Translations under genes and position numbers: made by a program
NCBI GenBank assembly: GCA_013400155.1
Contig: VXBM01000192.1
Span: 890,158-954,157, forward strand
DNA from: Helopsaltes ochotensis
Lineage: Eukaryota > Chordata > Aves > Passeriformes > Locustellidae
Length of the DNA stretch: 64,000 bases
Direction of reading: 5' to 3'
Notes under the pieces: model-generated
What the model was told of the DNA's origin: nothing
The model's input: only the letters and a program-made list of their open reading frames with translations
The model's database searches: none
Shown here: positions 49,241 through 62,300 of the stretch, piece by piece
Position numbering within the stretch: the stretch's first letter is position 1
How the letters are laid out: every line of letters starts with the position of its first letter

Positions 49241-52200
49241 GTGTGGATGGAAGGATTTCCATTGCACACCTTGTCCAGAATAAAATAATATCTGATTTTC
49301 TAATACTTAAAATATGGTGTTAGAGAGTTTCTTTGATTCCCACAGTTTTGCTGACACTATGATTCTGTGATTCTATGTTGTGCCTGCAATGGGCTCAGCA
49401 TCTGCACTGAGCATGAGCAAACAGATTAGTGGCTTTGCCTAATTGGAGCCCTTGCATTCTGTAGGTTCAGACTCTTTCTTTCCATTTTCCACAGCTGACA
49501 AGGTCTGTGTGGTATTTTGCTGAGATCAACAATCAAATCCTCCACGATTTACTTCAAGGCCCTTTTGACATTCATAGATAGTGTCTGCACAGTTGATTTC
49601 TTCGGGTGTTACTCTGCTGCAGGCATAGATCAACGTACTCTCTCTGACTCCCCTCTGCTTGTCACTCAACTTGCATTTCCCAGCCACCACAACCAGTTGG
49701 AAACTTTTCTAATGAGGCTGCTTTATCACTTATTAACATTATCATTCAGGACTGTGGGTAGATCTGTGGGTGAATAGCTTGCTAGTAGTAAACAGCAATA
49801 AGAAAAATGCCCTTGGCAAAGGCAGACTGAATTTTGCCCTGCAATTCCTCCCTTATTCTGGGCCACCTCAGGATGCTCCTCTTGCAAATGTGGGTCTATA
49901 TGGCAAAAGTGTTCCCATGTCTCCTGTCAGAGATTACAGAGTCTTCTTCTCTGCTTTTCTCGCCATTTAGTAATGGGGGAGACAGGCTTCATTGTAGGGA
50001 TTATCTGCTACCCAAAATCTTAGAAGGTTCACAGAATAGCAATAAAATGAAGGCAACAGGAAATCATGGTTTCTGTCCATAACACACACAAAACATAAAA
50101 AGTCAAAATTTTGTAGAAAAGTCATTAACTCCATTAGATAATAAGAACTAAAAGCTGTACAATTACTCTCAGGACTAATTACTGAAAGGAAAAGAGAGGT
50201 AAAATAAAAGCATAATGCAATTTGATGGAAACAAAAAGAATTAATAACTTTTTATTACTATTTGCCAAACTCATGCTTAGTTTAATCCTGAGAGCTGCAC
50301 ATGATGTCACTGGCTTTAGGAACATGGTTGTCTCATCTGGCAGTCATTAGTGTTGTTGGTATGTACAACAGGTCTTCTAAAAATAGTCATGTTCAAATTA
50401 GAGCTGCAAAACCCCTGATGTAGTGGTTCTCTGTGGTGTCCTGCCTCATCTCTCCTCACATTGGTCAAACACAGATTCTGTCTCTTCTAAACATTTTTAC
50501 CCATCTTTAATAGTACAGACTATCAACACAATTACTGTATTGAGGTATGTATGTTCAGGGAGGAGAGCCAAGATGCCTTTGTTTTTTAGTTTAATTAAAG
50601 GTAAATGGTAAAACAGAAAGATAAGCATTTTGCATGTCTTTATTGTCAATATTTCAGCGTTCACAGCTTTGCTCCTTACAATCATCTGCTGCAAATTTCT
50701 CAAATATTATTTGATGTTACTCCACTGGTATTTAAAATTGTTAGCAAGAAATGTTAAATGCAAGCTGGACCCAGACAACTGAAGGTAGCTCTGTGGGTCA
50801 GGGGAGTACAAGTTGCCAATAAGAGCACAGGAGGATGTACTGAAGGGTGCTGGAGCAGCAAATCAGAAAAAAGTTAAAGCCAGATATTTATTTATATTAT
50901 ACATTTTATTTTATAGCCAGATTCTTATGTAGTTGTTACATAATTGTTGCTTCTTCCCGAAAATCAGTCCACCAGATCTGTCTTTTGTTTCATTACAAAT
51001 GACCCTTTCTGAGGACCCTTGACAGCAACTGTGAGGTTTTTAAGTACTGTTTATTATCACTACATAAGCTCGACTGCAAGGACCAGCATTAGCTTTCTCT
51101 CCTGGGAACATGAAAGGTATTGTCAGGGACATATTATCATTGCTGTGGGAAATACAACACCTTGCTAATCCTGCATTTGTTTCATGTAGAGCCTACACTG
51201 TGATCTCTGACCACCCCTTGTAGTAACCACACAGCAGTACTCTAAAATACAGCCAGTGAATTAAAAGAACTAAAGAGCTTATTCCACACAGAATAAGTCC
51301 CAGTCATGCTCACGAATCCTGTGTGCACTTTGAAAGCTGAGTCCTCCCTAGAAAATGACTTCCAAGAGTCCCCCCACCTTTTTTTTTTTCTTTTCTGAAG
51401 CACTGGGTGAATCTGAGGAAGTTCTCAGCAAGGTGTCCATCTTCCTAGTATCTGACCAGTTGATTCTCAGCTTGCATAGAGATGCTAGATTTGTAACTTT
51501 GCTGTGAGCAATAATTGATCCTGTAATGTGTGTGGGGAAATTCTACATTGTTCTGCACAATATTCAATGCACCAGCAGATTTTTTTTCTACCAGATGGAA
51601 GGCTGAACTTGCTTTTGTTCAACTTGCAACTGCTGCATATTTACTTTCCCTGAGTACTCAGATATGAAGTAAAACTGTGACTATACCTTCATATTTATGA
51701 TCCAGACTGCTTTAACGTATAGCCCCCACCTCTACTTTTGCAAATGCTATGTGAGAGACAGACCAGCCACATGTAACATATTTAACAAGCAGAATATATG
51801 TTAATAGTAAAATATATGTTACTCTAAGATGGGAAAGAACATTGTCAGAAATACCTGAAATATGAAAAAGAAAAAATAAATTATTTCAATTTTGATAATG
51901 TACCATTTTGTCATAGCACTAGGAACACTTATCTCCAAATAAACACAAAATGAGAATGACATTTTTCCTCCAGCATTAGGCATGTGATGTAATTTGTAAC
52001 CTGACAAAATAAGCCAGAAGAAAGTAATAATTTGATCCTAGATGTTGCAATCACAGTTTCTTCCCTTCCAAAGGAATTTAAAAACATGATACTTCATCTG
52101 ATATCCTGATCCCATGTAAATACTGCGGCATGTCTGTACTGATGGTTGTTGCTATAACCTTGCAGTTCCAAGAAGCTGCACTCGCTCTTGCTGTCAATCC

Positions 52201-54083
52201 CAGTTTTAGGTTTTCACAAAACTTCTTTTTCTTTCAGGCTGTGAGTTTGAAAAGTGTGTAGGGGATAAACATGCAGAAAACTATGGTGAAGAACAACATC
52301 TTTGGGAACATATTACCTTTTGCAGAGTTCAGCACTTCAAAGCTTGGAATTCACAGAAAGGGAATTTGCTGATCTAACTTAAACTAAGTACCCCTGTATG
52401 TATGCATTATAAAATAGTATTTAATTACAGAAACTTCACATCTATGCTCCTACAAAACTCATCTTTATTCCATGTGTGAAACTGATGTCTGTTCCTGAGT
52501 GGGTAGATATTCCTTCTCTTTACACCAAATCATGTTGTTACTTTAAGGGTTCTCGTTTTTTATTATTTAATGCATTATTTTTAGAGAAACCCCTTACTGC
52601 ATAGGGACAACTAAGTGAAATAGCTAATGTTCTTCACAGCTAAGACTGTATATTTACATGCAAATACTGTATTTAAAGACCTCTAATGATAACCCTTCCT
52701 GTTTCTTACCGACAGGGATACTACTTGAGACAACTGAAATGAGAGTCCTTGCTTAGGAATCCTAATGCAGAAGCCATCAAAGGCCAGGAGAAGGTTTGCC
52801 TTAACTTTTCTCAACTAAGACCAAATGTGAAATCATAGTAGACTGAGAACATCCAAATTAAACCCCATCACTAATCAGTAGATATTTGAGGTACCAGATT
52901 TGCTAGGCAGGGTACCTTTACAATTGGGGATAAGAAAGAAAAGGGGATGGGACAAGTTAGGAGTTAATAATCTCCAATCTTGCCTATCATCTCTCCCTAT
53001 GAAATTCCAAAGTTCAGTTATAAGCCTTGTACTCATGCAGCCAGGAAGGTAAACATCATCATTGTGATTTAAAGGGCTTACAGCACACCCCTCATGATCA
53101 TTCGAGTAGATAAGGATAAACAAGATAAACAGAAAAAAGCCATCTAGAAAATAATTCACTTTGTCCGTTGAATAACAAACACATTTTACAGAGTTGCAGC
53201 TCGACATAAGGTAGATTCATTAATTTCTCCCCTGCTCTACTCAGTTCCACACTGTTGGGTTACTGACCTGTGATAGCTACTGACCTTTTTCCTAAGGACA
53301 CCCTTGTCCCTGCCTTAGGAATGCCTCCTGCTAATAATGTTTAAGTGTCCTTCCCATATCACTTTTTGACATATAATTTTGCTGTGTTTTTCACACCAAA
53401 GACACTATCATATAATTTCTCTTTCCCTGCTGTTTCCAGTATTGTCACTTACAGCCTTGAGCCTTCTTTTGTGACGCAGCTGAGTGCAGAAACCTTTCTG
53501 CAGAGGTTTCCATGGGTAATGTTGATTCTCCAGGCAGCTGCAGTGCTATGCAGCAAGCTTTAGAGCTCCTTTTTATAGATGCACTTATCAGTATGCTTTG
53601 ACTCCTGGGGCCACAGTCATACCGAGAATAATCAAAATACTGGCGGTTCCCAGACTACACATGGATGAAACTTGTCCTAATAGCTAGTAACCTTCATAGA
53701 CATGAAGCTGTGAAGCCTTTAGGGAATAGTGGAAAATAACTTTTAAAAATACATTTCTATCTTTGCTATGCAATCTGTTCTAAAGTTCAGTGAATGCTGA
53801 TGGAACTATTCACGTGAACAGGTTTAATCAGGCAGACTGCAATTATGTAAGAATGATGCAATTTGCTGGGACAAAAACACGGAGCAAGTTCAGCATTTCA
53901 TTACATTTCATTATGGTTTGAGAGCCATATGTAGGTGAGGATTGACTAAACTTGGTAGGTAGCTGGTTGTAACAGGAACTAAAGGTGTCTGGATGCGATG
54001 GTTCCATTCCTTAACCTCATTAGCTGGATGAGTTGTCTAGTCCTGGAGCACATTATGTCTGTTAGAATATAGACAAGCAGTGA

Positions 54084-54108
54084 CATACACACATACACAC
54101 ACACACGC
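54084..54108. repeat. Short (CA)n microsatellite
   Basis: An ACACACATACACACACACAC run with one interruption, in intergenic DNA. Confidence 0.85.
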
Positions 54109-56084
54109 ATGTTTACTTCTTACTGGATATTCTATACTGCCAAATCTACTTAACCGTAACCGTTTTCCCCAAGTATGGAGCAGCAGATTTATTTCAGGTC
54201 ATGGGAAAGTAGCTCCAGCCCAAAGAGTAGAGCTCCAAGGAAGCAGGGTGTACTTGTGTGGTGTGGTTAACTAAGTACAGACACAAAGATGAGTGGCTGT
54301 ATGGAAAATCACATGAGTTAAGGAAGCCACGTATGCTGTGGGAATTTCATCCCTTACTTAGGATACTACACCACCCAGTCAGTAGTGAGAATTATCTTTT
54401 TATCTCTTCTTCAATGCTGCTGCATTCATATTTTTTTAAATGGGCGTTATTAAAGTATCTTGTAAGCAGTTAAAGTTTGGGGTTTTTTAAAGTTTAAATT
54501 CCTGTCTGGATCTGAAAAAGCAAAGCTGCTACCTTTTCTGGAAATGGTGTTTCTCACTGGTATTTCTTATGAACAGATTCACCCATGCTGTTTTAAAAAT
54601 ATTAGGCACACAACACCAAAAAAGAATCTCAGGGGAAAAAAACCCCAGACACATATCTGATATTCAAAATAATAAATATATTTCTTCCATTCTTGAATGG
54701 ATAAAGAATCTTTATGGTTCCCACAGGCAGACAAAGAAACACTTCCAGCACAAATGCTATTAAGGAATTTCTCATGCTCCTTCTCCACTTCTGGCCTTAA
54801 GAGTAACAATGGCTGTGGGGTGGTATATGAGGAGCTGCATCACATTTTTAGCACTGCTGATACATCAAACATAGATGACGTAGCACACACGTCACAGTGT
54901 TAGGAAGCATAAAGCCCATCCAGAATAATTCCTGATAAGACTGAGAATCATCTTGCTACTGTTATTTAGCAACTGCTCTGCAAACACAAGAAGAGAAGCC
55001 TTGCTCACTAAAATGCAGGGTATGAGACAAGCAAAGCTCTGAATGCCTCAGCCAGTGAAACACTCATCTGCTGTCTTCATCTGCCTTTGCAGGGAGCACG
55101 TCTAAATGCCTACCCTTAAAGGGAAGTCACTATTTTAAGAAAGTCACTATTTTTTTCTGGGAGCAGAATGATGAGAATTTCTACCAAACACGCTCACCAT
55201 AACATAAAAACTTCAGGGATAAGGTTCAGATGCAAAAAGGGGGTGGGGGAGAAATTATATAAAGTACATTTCCTTTTGCACCAGGTTGCAGATAGAAAGG
55301 CTGTGAGCTTCACTGGTCTGAATGCCAACTAAGCCTACCCTTTTGCACTCTGCCACAGTCACCAGCTCCTTCAGAAGTAAAGGATCAAAAATAAATAGTA
55401 TCCTTTTCTACTGATCACACCACCAAAGCAGTTTTCAGATTCGAGGGTTTATGCATTAGTTCATTTGAATGCCTTAAAAGCAACATGATATCATCTGCCC
55501 AGAAGAGAGCAGCATTGATACCTCAGGAAGGACAACCAAGGTATTCTCTCTCGCTAGACAGTGGGCTGCTTCATATTATCAGACAAAATATGGGATCCAA
55601 TTATTGTGCTGAAATTTAGGATTTTTTTTCTATTAATCAATTAATAACCTAAGTATTCTTAGTGGGAGCTTTTGTGTGCAACAAATCTGAGTCAGCCACA
55701 TAGTTGTGTTTGTGTTAGAGCAAGAGAAACTGCTCATAACATTTGAGGGTTGAGTAAAAGTACACTGTGCTATAGACAAGGCTACCCTTGATGCACAGCA
55801 GATGTACCTTAATTAATCACAGAAACAATCTGCTGATTGCAGGGAACTTTTGATGCATCCATTTTAAAGGGCATACACACCAAAGGACCTGATGTTGACA
55901 GATGCAGTATAATACGTTACCTAACAAGCCTATGATTTCAGGATTTAGAGAAGAAAAGGATATTCTGCTTAACTGAGGCTTCCTTCTTCTCTTCCATGGG
56001 ACAACGTTGCCTCCTATTCACACCTCTGCCAAGGATTTTCTGTGAGACTGTGACCATCTCGCTGGGCAGAGCTGTTTGCTGAGT

Positions 56085-56312
56085 GTGCCTCTGCCTACGC
56101 TCCGCCAAGGCAACGCTGGCGGCGAGTCAAGCCCGGCTTGGCAGCGGCCCCAGGAGGCTCTCCCCGGGCTGGGCTGCAATCACGCTCCAGTTCTGCCAGA
56201 ACCCGAGCGAGTTCGTGATGCCGCACAGTAATCTGAGCGGGACCACCCTCCTGCAGGAGCAGCCCTATGCCTGCTGAAGCACAGAATTCCCTCCCGGCCC
56301 CCGCGAAAAAAA
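56085..56312. promoter_or_regulatory. Small CpG-rich patch upstream of GRTP1
   Basis: Roughly 17 CpGs occur in about 225 bases, while the flanks are CpG-poor. It lies about 1 kb left of the gap that hides the GRTP1 island. It may be the outer part of the same island, an alternative promoter or a divergent RNA start. A 64-codon open frame across it resembles nothing I know. Confidence 0.4.
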
Positions 56313-56954
56313 GGTAATAATTATGTTTTGCTGAATAATCACAAATTTTCACAGCACTTCAATGGCAGTTAAACCAAGTACAAAGCTCTTTATTTTCTTT
56401 TCCTTGCCATTGGAGCCGAACTACTTTTACATCTGTGTGTGGGTGATTGCCCGTGATCCCGCAGAGAGAAGGTAGCTTTCCTGAGGAGTGTGCTAGAACA
56501 ACTGTTGATCTCCCTTGTGAAATCCCATCTGTTGTCTGCAGCAGCTCTTACTTGCTGGCTGAACAAGATAATGTTTCCCCAGCAGTAGCTGTAATTTTCC
56601 AAGCACTTTGCTGGGTGCAAAGTCAGAACTTGATTCAAAAAAGGACAAGCAGGGATATAATTTTGCTCTCTCTCTTCTGTTTTGTGGTGTGTTATGAATT
56701 AAGCTGCTGGCAGTCAGGTAGGGCTGAGTCCTTGTGGGCTTCAGGCTTTATTCGAGACTTCTAAAGATGAAGAAGTGTGCTAATTTTAGAGGTGGATTCT
56801 GGAAATGGGGATGCCAATTTTTTTTTTGTATAATTTTCCGTATTATTTCTCCACATTTTTTACAATCTGCCACTTATTATTTAAATCGTATCTAAATGAA
56901 TGTTAGTTTATGGTGGAAATTAATCAGCAGAAGCTGAAGTTGGCAATATTTCAG

Positions 56955-57182
56955 TGTATTGGGAAGAGGTTCTTCACCCAGAGGGTGATTGGGCGCTGGG
57001 ACAGGCTCCCCAGGGAAGTGGTCGTAGCACCAAGCCTGATAGAGCTCAAGAAGCATTTGGGCAATGCTCTCACACACACGGTGTGACTCTTGGGGTGTCC
57101 TCTGCAGAGTCAGGAGCTGGGCTTTCTATGATCCTTGTGGGTTCATCTTTCAACTCAGAATATTCTGTGATTACGACTGTAA
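56955..57182 (+). mobile_element. CR1 LINE 3' fragment
   Basis: The segment from GGGAAGAGGTTCTTCACCCA through the GGCTCCCCAGGGAAGTGGTC stretch to the ATATTCTGTGATTACG end follows the CR1 3' region in the plus orientation. It ends at the expected octamer-like tail and lies just left of the gap. It is only 3' sequence and has no coding capacity. Confidence 0.88.
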
Positions 57183-57238
57183 TGAGCAATTTGGGAAAAT
57201 TAAAAAGAAGATTGTGACTATTTGAGAAAAAAAAAAAA

Positions 57239-57799
57239 NNNNNNNNNNNNNNNNNNNNNNNNNNNNNNNNNNNNNNNNNNNNNNNNNNNNNNNNNNNNNN
57301 NNNNNNNNNNNNNNNNNNNNNNNNNNNNNNNNNNNNNNNNNNNNNNNNNNNNNNNNNNNNNNNNNNNNNNNNNNNNNNNNNNNNNNNNNNNNNNNNNNNN
57401 NNNNNNNNNNNNNNNNNNNNNNNNNNNNNNNNNNNNNNNNNNNNNNNNNNNNNNNNNNNNNNNNNNNNNNNNNNNNNNNNNNNNNNNNNNNNNNNNNNNN
57501 NNNNNNNNNNNNNNNNNNNNNNNNNNNNNNNNNNNNNNNNNNNNNNNNNNNNNNNNNNNNNNNNNNNNNNNNNNNNNNNNNNNNNNNNNNNNNNNNNNNN
57601 NNNNNNNNNNNNNNNNNNNNNNNNNNNNNNNNNNNNNNNNNNNNNNNNNNNNNNNNNNNNNNNNNNNNNNNNNNNNNNNNNNNNNNNNNNNNNNNNNNNN
57701 NNNNNNNNNNNNNNNNNNNNNNNNNNNNNNNNNNNNNNNNNNNNNNNNNNNNNNNNNNNNNNNNNNNNNNNNNNNNNNNNNNNNNNNNNNNNNNNNNNN
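57239..57799. other. Assembly gap (561 N) before GRTP1
   Basis: The gap is entered from an A run at the end of a CR1 3' tail and left into extremely GC-rich DNA. GC-rich promoters and first exons are a common cause of gaps in bird assemblies. GRTP1 exon 1 is the expected missing item. The N count may not be the true size. Confidence 0.99.
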
Positions 57800-57945
57800 C
57801 CGAGCGCTCGGAGCCGGCCCTGCCGGGGCTGCGGCCGGGGGAAGCCCCCACAGACCGGCCCAGGCGCGGCTGAGGGCAGCGGGCGCCCGCCGCTACCTCC
57901 CCTGCCCGAGGGCAGCCGGGGAAGGTGGCTTCCCTAAAACCCGGC
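57800..57945 (+). promoter_or_regulatory. GRTP1: Right edge of CpG island, likely GRTP1 promoter or first exon
   Basis: Very GC- and CpG-rich sequence begins directly after the gap and fades by about 57945. It lies 1.3 kb upstream of GRTP1 exon 2, so it most likely flanks the transcription start. The frame is open through part of it, but I see no ATG and no convincing donor, so I do not call exon 1. Confidence 0.6.
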
Positions 57946-59228
57946 GTGCTCCCTCTTTGTTTTTTGGGGGTTTGTTTGGTTGTTTGTTTGGTTGGTTGGT
58001 TGGTTTTTTACCCCTTTCAGCCTTAGGAATGGAGTGGAGCATGAAATTAATCTGTACTTGCTGCCTGGGCAGTCGCAGTCGTAAATAAGAGATGTGTGTT
58101 CGTGGACGTGTGAGAGGGGTTTGTGCGTGTGTGTTCTCGTGTTCTGTGTCTTCGGAGTAACCTGTGTCGGAGGTGTCTTTTCTTTTTACACCTGTGGTAT
58201 ACTAAGGTGATTCTTCTAAACAGCCAGCAATGTAATAACAATTTGAGGTCGGAATAGTTAATTGTTCCCCATCTGATTCATACTTTACTACCTGTGACGC
58301 TCCTGTGAGCCAGTTTTCCCGAGGCTGTGCCAGTGCCGCTCCATGGCCGAATTCCTTCGCCATGAATGAAACAGGCAGTGTTTGGGGAAGTTAAATCCTG
58401 AAGTCAGTCTTGAAACCTTGTCTGACTGGACAGATCCCTCTGCCTGTTTAACTTCTGTGAAACCCATTAATGTCCTGTACTCAGGCGGGATACTACAGGT
58501 ATGGAGCACCCTGGGAAGTTGCTGTAAATCTAATTTAGCAAGGTGAGTTGATATGTCAGAACAGAATCCAACCATGTAGTTCTGATACTCTGTCATTATT
58601 TCGCTGCCTGAGATAATGTGATGTAACACTGAACAATTGTAAAAGATAATAAAATACGCATTTTGGTACTACATATGAAGAAGGTAGATCGACACAAGGA
58701 TTTGTCTTTTTCCACGCTTTATGTTTTCATGAAGATAATTTCAGAAATTACCCATTTAAAAAATAACCTTTTTAACTTGTTACACTTATTCTTTTTGTTG
58801 CCATTTTTCTGCACAGAACTATCTGGAAAGAGAATTCAGGCTGTGTTGGAGCTGCTGTGCTATACCTCATACTTCTCAACTCTTCACCTGTGTTGTAGAG
58901 AAAAATACCTCCCCGACTTTTATGTGGCCACAATTTTTGTGTCAGTTTTGCACATAATGTGTCCTTTGCTCCAAAAACGCCTTCCTTAAAAAAAGGGTGA
59001 AATCTGTGAAACTGACTAAACAGTGTATGTTTAAATTAATTTACTTAAACAGCTTTGATATGCTAAATGGAGTGTAACAGTTTGTGTAAAGTAGGTTTTT
59101 GCTGGGAGGAAGGAGTCTTAAGCTGCTTTTGGAAATAGCAGCTGGAAGTTATTTAAAGCATACTTGTTGGTTTTTTTTTTTCTTCAGCTGTAAATACGTA
59201 GAAACATTATTTTTATTTTATTTTGTAG
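57946..59228 (+). other. GRTP1: Probable GRTP1 intron 1
   Basis: It lies between the CpG-island edge and GRTP1 exon 2. It contains the TTGG-rich repeat and a perfect but unassigned donor (AAG/GTGAGT) at 58543. Sequence before that donor has in-frame stops for the GRTP1 phase and no ATG. Confidence 0.6.
57961..58010. repeat. G/T-rich (TTGG)n-like repeat
   Basis: A G run followed by repeated TTTG and TTGG units sits just right of the GRTP1 CpG island, in the expected first intron. Confidence 0.75.
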
Positions 59229-59380
59229 GGTTGATCCATATGGGTTTGAAAGGCCAGAAGACTTTGATTATGCATCCTATGAAGCGTTCTTTTCCAGATA
59301 CCTAGTGGTGCTCACTAGGAGAGCAATAAAATGGTCCAAGCTCCTAAAGGGAAATAACAGTATACAGAAGAGTTTAAAAG
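59229..59380 (+). CDS. GRTP1: GRTP1 exon 2 (partial gene)
   Basis: After acceptor ATTTTGTAG the exon completes one codon with its first base and then reads VDPYGFERPEDFDYASYEAF, followed by FSRYLVVLTRRAIKWSKLLK and GNNSIQKSLK. It ends in phase 1 at a GTGAGC donor. This matches the N-terminal segment of GRTP1 (growth-hormone-regulated TBC protein 1), just before the TBC domain. TBC proteins act as GTPase-activating proteins for Rab GTPases using Arg and Gln fingers, which lie in later exons not present here. The position downstream of ADPRHL1 on the same strand matches vertebrate synteny. The first exon is not visible and probably lies in the gap ending at 57799. Confidence 0.93.
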
Positions 59381-62300
59381 GTGAGCTTCATGTCTCTTTA
59401 TAGGTATAAAAGTGTATTATGTTAGGATTCAATAGGTTTGTGTTTTTGAATGTTGAATGCTATTTCTGTCTTCGAATGAAAACCAGTAGTATAAACAGTA
59501 ATAACGCATAAGCAAGTATGCTTGTTATTATTATTAGTTGTTAGAGGGATTTCATTTAAACCTTCCAAAGTAGTAATCCCTCTTCAGCAAATATCTTGTT
59601 ATAGCTGTAATACAGCTATTGTGGCCACAGGCACTCCAAGATGCTGTTTTGCAGCTGTTAGCTGTATTGTACTCTGTGCTCTCTTTAAAAAGACATGAGA
59701 TTATGTAGAAGATGCTGTCTTGACCCCCAGGGATTAGGATGTTAGGGCTCTCAGTTACTGCCTCTTTAACAGTTCTTTAGGCTGCTGAGATTTTCTAGCT
59801 CTCCTTACTCTCCTTTTGTAAAATGATGTTCACAGTGCGTCTGAAAAGGCGTGTACTAAGAACTGATGATAAATGCCTCATGAAGAAAGTAAGATTAATG
59901 CAGGGGCTAATGCAACATTGGATAAAATGCTGATGGAAGTGTTAATGTCTGCTTCAAATAGCATGAAAATCTCTAGTAATGTTTTATCTTGCAAGAGATA
60001 CAGGTAGAAATAAATGGAGAGAGCCAGAAGGTGTAAGGGAATCCTGTGACACTAAAGGGTGGAGTTTCCTCCCACTCTCTCTGGGTTATGTTTTCATATA
60101 AGCATTTAAATTTTCCTGTTTGCTCTAAACGGTGCTAATCAGGTTGCTTTCTCTTTGGGTGTCTTCTGGAGTTGGGCAGAGTTCTCTTAAGTATGCTAAG
60201 GAAAAATTGAGTAAAACTAAGCAAAGTTTTTTCAAACACTGTAACACAGGTAAAATATTTAGAGCTCTGCTCCAGGTGCAGCCTTTGGCTGGTGATTCTG
60301 ATGGTTTTCTTGTTTTGGGGTTGTTTTTTTCCTTGGCACCAGGAATGGGATGAAAACTGAGACATTTTAAATATAACAGTGTATTTTGGGTACAGATGTC
60401 TGTTTTAAAGGTGTGAAATTTCAGAAAATGTAGGTTTGAGCTATAGCTTCTAGATCATAGGCTGCTAAGCATAAAGTATCTACTTCTATCTTATTTTTCT
60501 TACAAATGTAAAGATGCTTTTGTTTGGAGTGTCAAGTTTGAATGTAGTGATCACTTTGTGCCATTTTGAATTACTGAGGATTTTGAGATTCTGCAGAACT
60601 TCTAGTTGTGGAGAAATAATCTCAGTTTTGATTCATACCCTTAATGTGGGAGTGGTAACAGTGGCAGCTTTTAGCAATTTTTATGAGTTCATTTCACTTC
60701 TCTCTCTCTGTGTTCCTGGTTCTAGCATTTTAGAAACAGAACGTTACAGTGATACTAACAGTGGGAATGCCTTTGGTCTTATTTTGGAGCCAAAACTTTG
60801 TGCAAATCTCTCAACTTGTCCACCAGGCTTCAGAACCAATGGTCATGCTGCCCCACTGGGCACATAATGGCAGCAGCCTTAATGTGGCTTTGATTGTCTC
60901 CAACAGGCTGCTCTTGGTGGAAACTGAGATTCTGTGAATCCACTGAGGCGGCACAGGCAGTGGCTCTGGACTGCTGCAAGTCCTGGTGGGCTGGTGCATC
61001 ATCTCTGATGTTACTGACTTTTGCTAAAGATACTTGGATTTGTAGGCTATGGGTTCTCACATATACATGGAATTCCAGGGAGAGAGACAGGAATAAGTAA
61101 TATTGAGGAAATGTGGTCTGAGTGTAGATTCAGGGCTGTTACAAAAAGCTTTCTGCATTAGCCTCATCTGATACCTCAGAGGAGGAGAGTGAAAGGCTGA
61201 CCTGTGCAATTACTGATTTTTAAATGCTTTCTTTCTCCTTTCAGTATTAAGATTGAAGTCTCTGACATGCACATGGAATTGTGAAAGCAAGTGTGTCATG
61301 TATCCTGCAAGATGATTATGCAGTGATTTCCTTGCAGGCAAATAGCAGAAGCTCTGCTGGTTATCCACTGAATTTCCCTCCTCCCTCAGGACCTGACTTC
61401 ATTGCTGTGAAGCTTTGCTCAGAGCTGCTGGGTCTGCCATAAGCCAGAACTGAGAAGAATATTTGGTTTGCCCCTTCCCTCCCCAGACACAGTAGCTGTG
61501 AGCCAATGTTGTGTGTCCTGCTGTGGGTACATATAAGAGACAGTGTATGTGTGGTATCTTAGTAGTTCCACACCCATTTGTCTACACACAGAGAAGCTCA
61601 TAATTTCTGCCCAGGTGAAAGGAAGAAGTGATGACTTGTGTTAATTTTCCAGTTTGGAAATGTGGCATGTTCACATGCTACTGAGTTTGCCTCATATCCA
61701 GGGTGGTTTGTATGTATATAATTCTGTTCCACTATAAAAAAAAAAATAGACTACATTTTAACAATGGTAATTAAGCAGTGCATTCTGTTGTTCTGTATTG
61801 CAGCCTGCTGGTAGGGTGGGTCATGGGAATTTGGCTGACAGTTCCTTTCACTCATTCTCCAGTCTCTTCCTTTTTGTTATTTTTCTGGTATTTCCCCCCT
61901 CACACCCTTATCTTCACCTTGTTTCCACTGCACATGAGAGTGCATAATAATTGTCACTTGCTGTCTTTCTGTCTCTCTCTCCCCCTGCCACTACTGACAT
62001 CCTCCTAACTTTTTTCCTTGTTTCATTCAGCTCTGTCTTTATGGGACCAAAATACATCTTTCTGCTCTGTTTTGTTTACAAGTGGGCAACAAACTGTTTG
62101 ATTTAATTGCTCAAACTGTCCTAATTCTGACCAAAACCATGCTGTACAAAAGAATTTGGCTGTTGGTGTACTAGTCAAAAGTGACCACTAGCAGATGACA
62201 CTTTCTGATCTTTGATAAAATACAGTGAAAGGGAAAAGTAAATGTATTAAACATTTATAACACAAGCACTTCTGTTCCAGCCCAGGGCTTGGTGGAGCGA

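Larger units (their letters stand above)
36167..57238. other. ADPRHL1-GRTP1 intergenic region
   Basis: The first part is presumably the ADPRHL1 long-form 3' UTR. Beyond it I find the CR1 fragments, the 40048-40095 hairpin, simple repeats and two CpG-enriched patches. No open frame in these 21 kb resembles a known protein, and none shows convincing splice structure. The stretches 39279-46250 and 46620-56085 otherwise look like ordinary AT-rich bird intergenic DNA. Confidence 0.7.

Noticed and set aside
57171..58088. Open frames across the second gap
   Set aside because: Most residues are unknown. The GC-rich remainder has no Met or usable donor, so it is not called as GRTP1 exon 1.
58663..58989. 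108-codon open frame before GRTP1 exon 2
   Set aside because: The peptide resembles no protein known to me and does not fit GRTP1. It lies in the expected intron and is best explained by chance.
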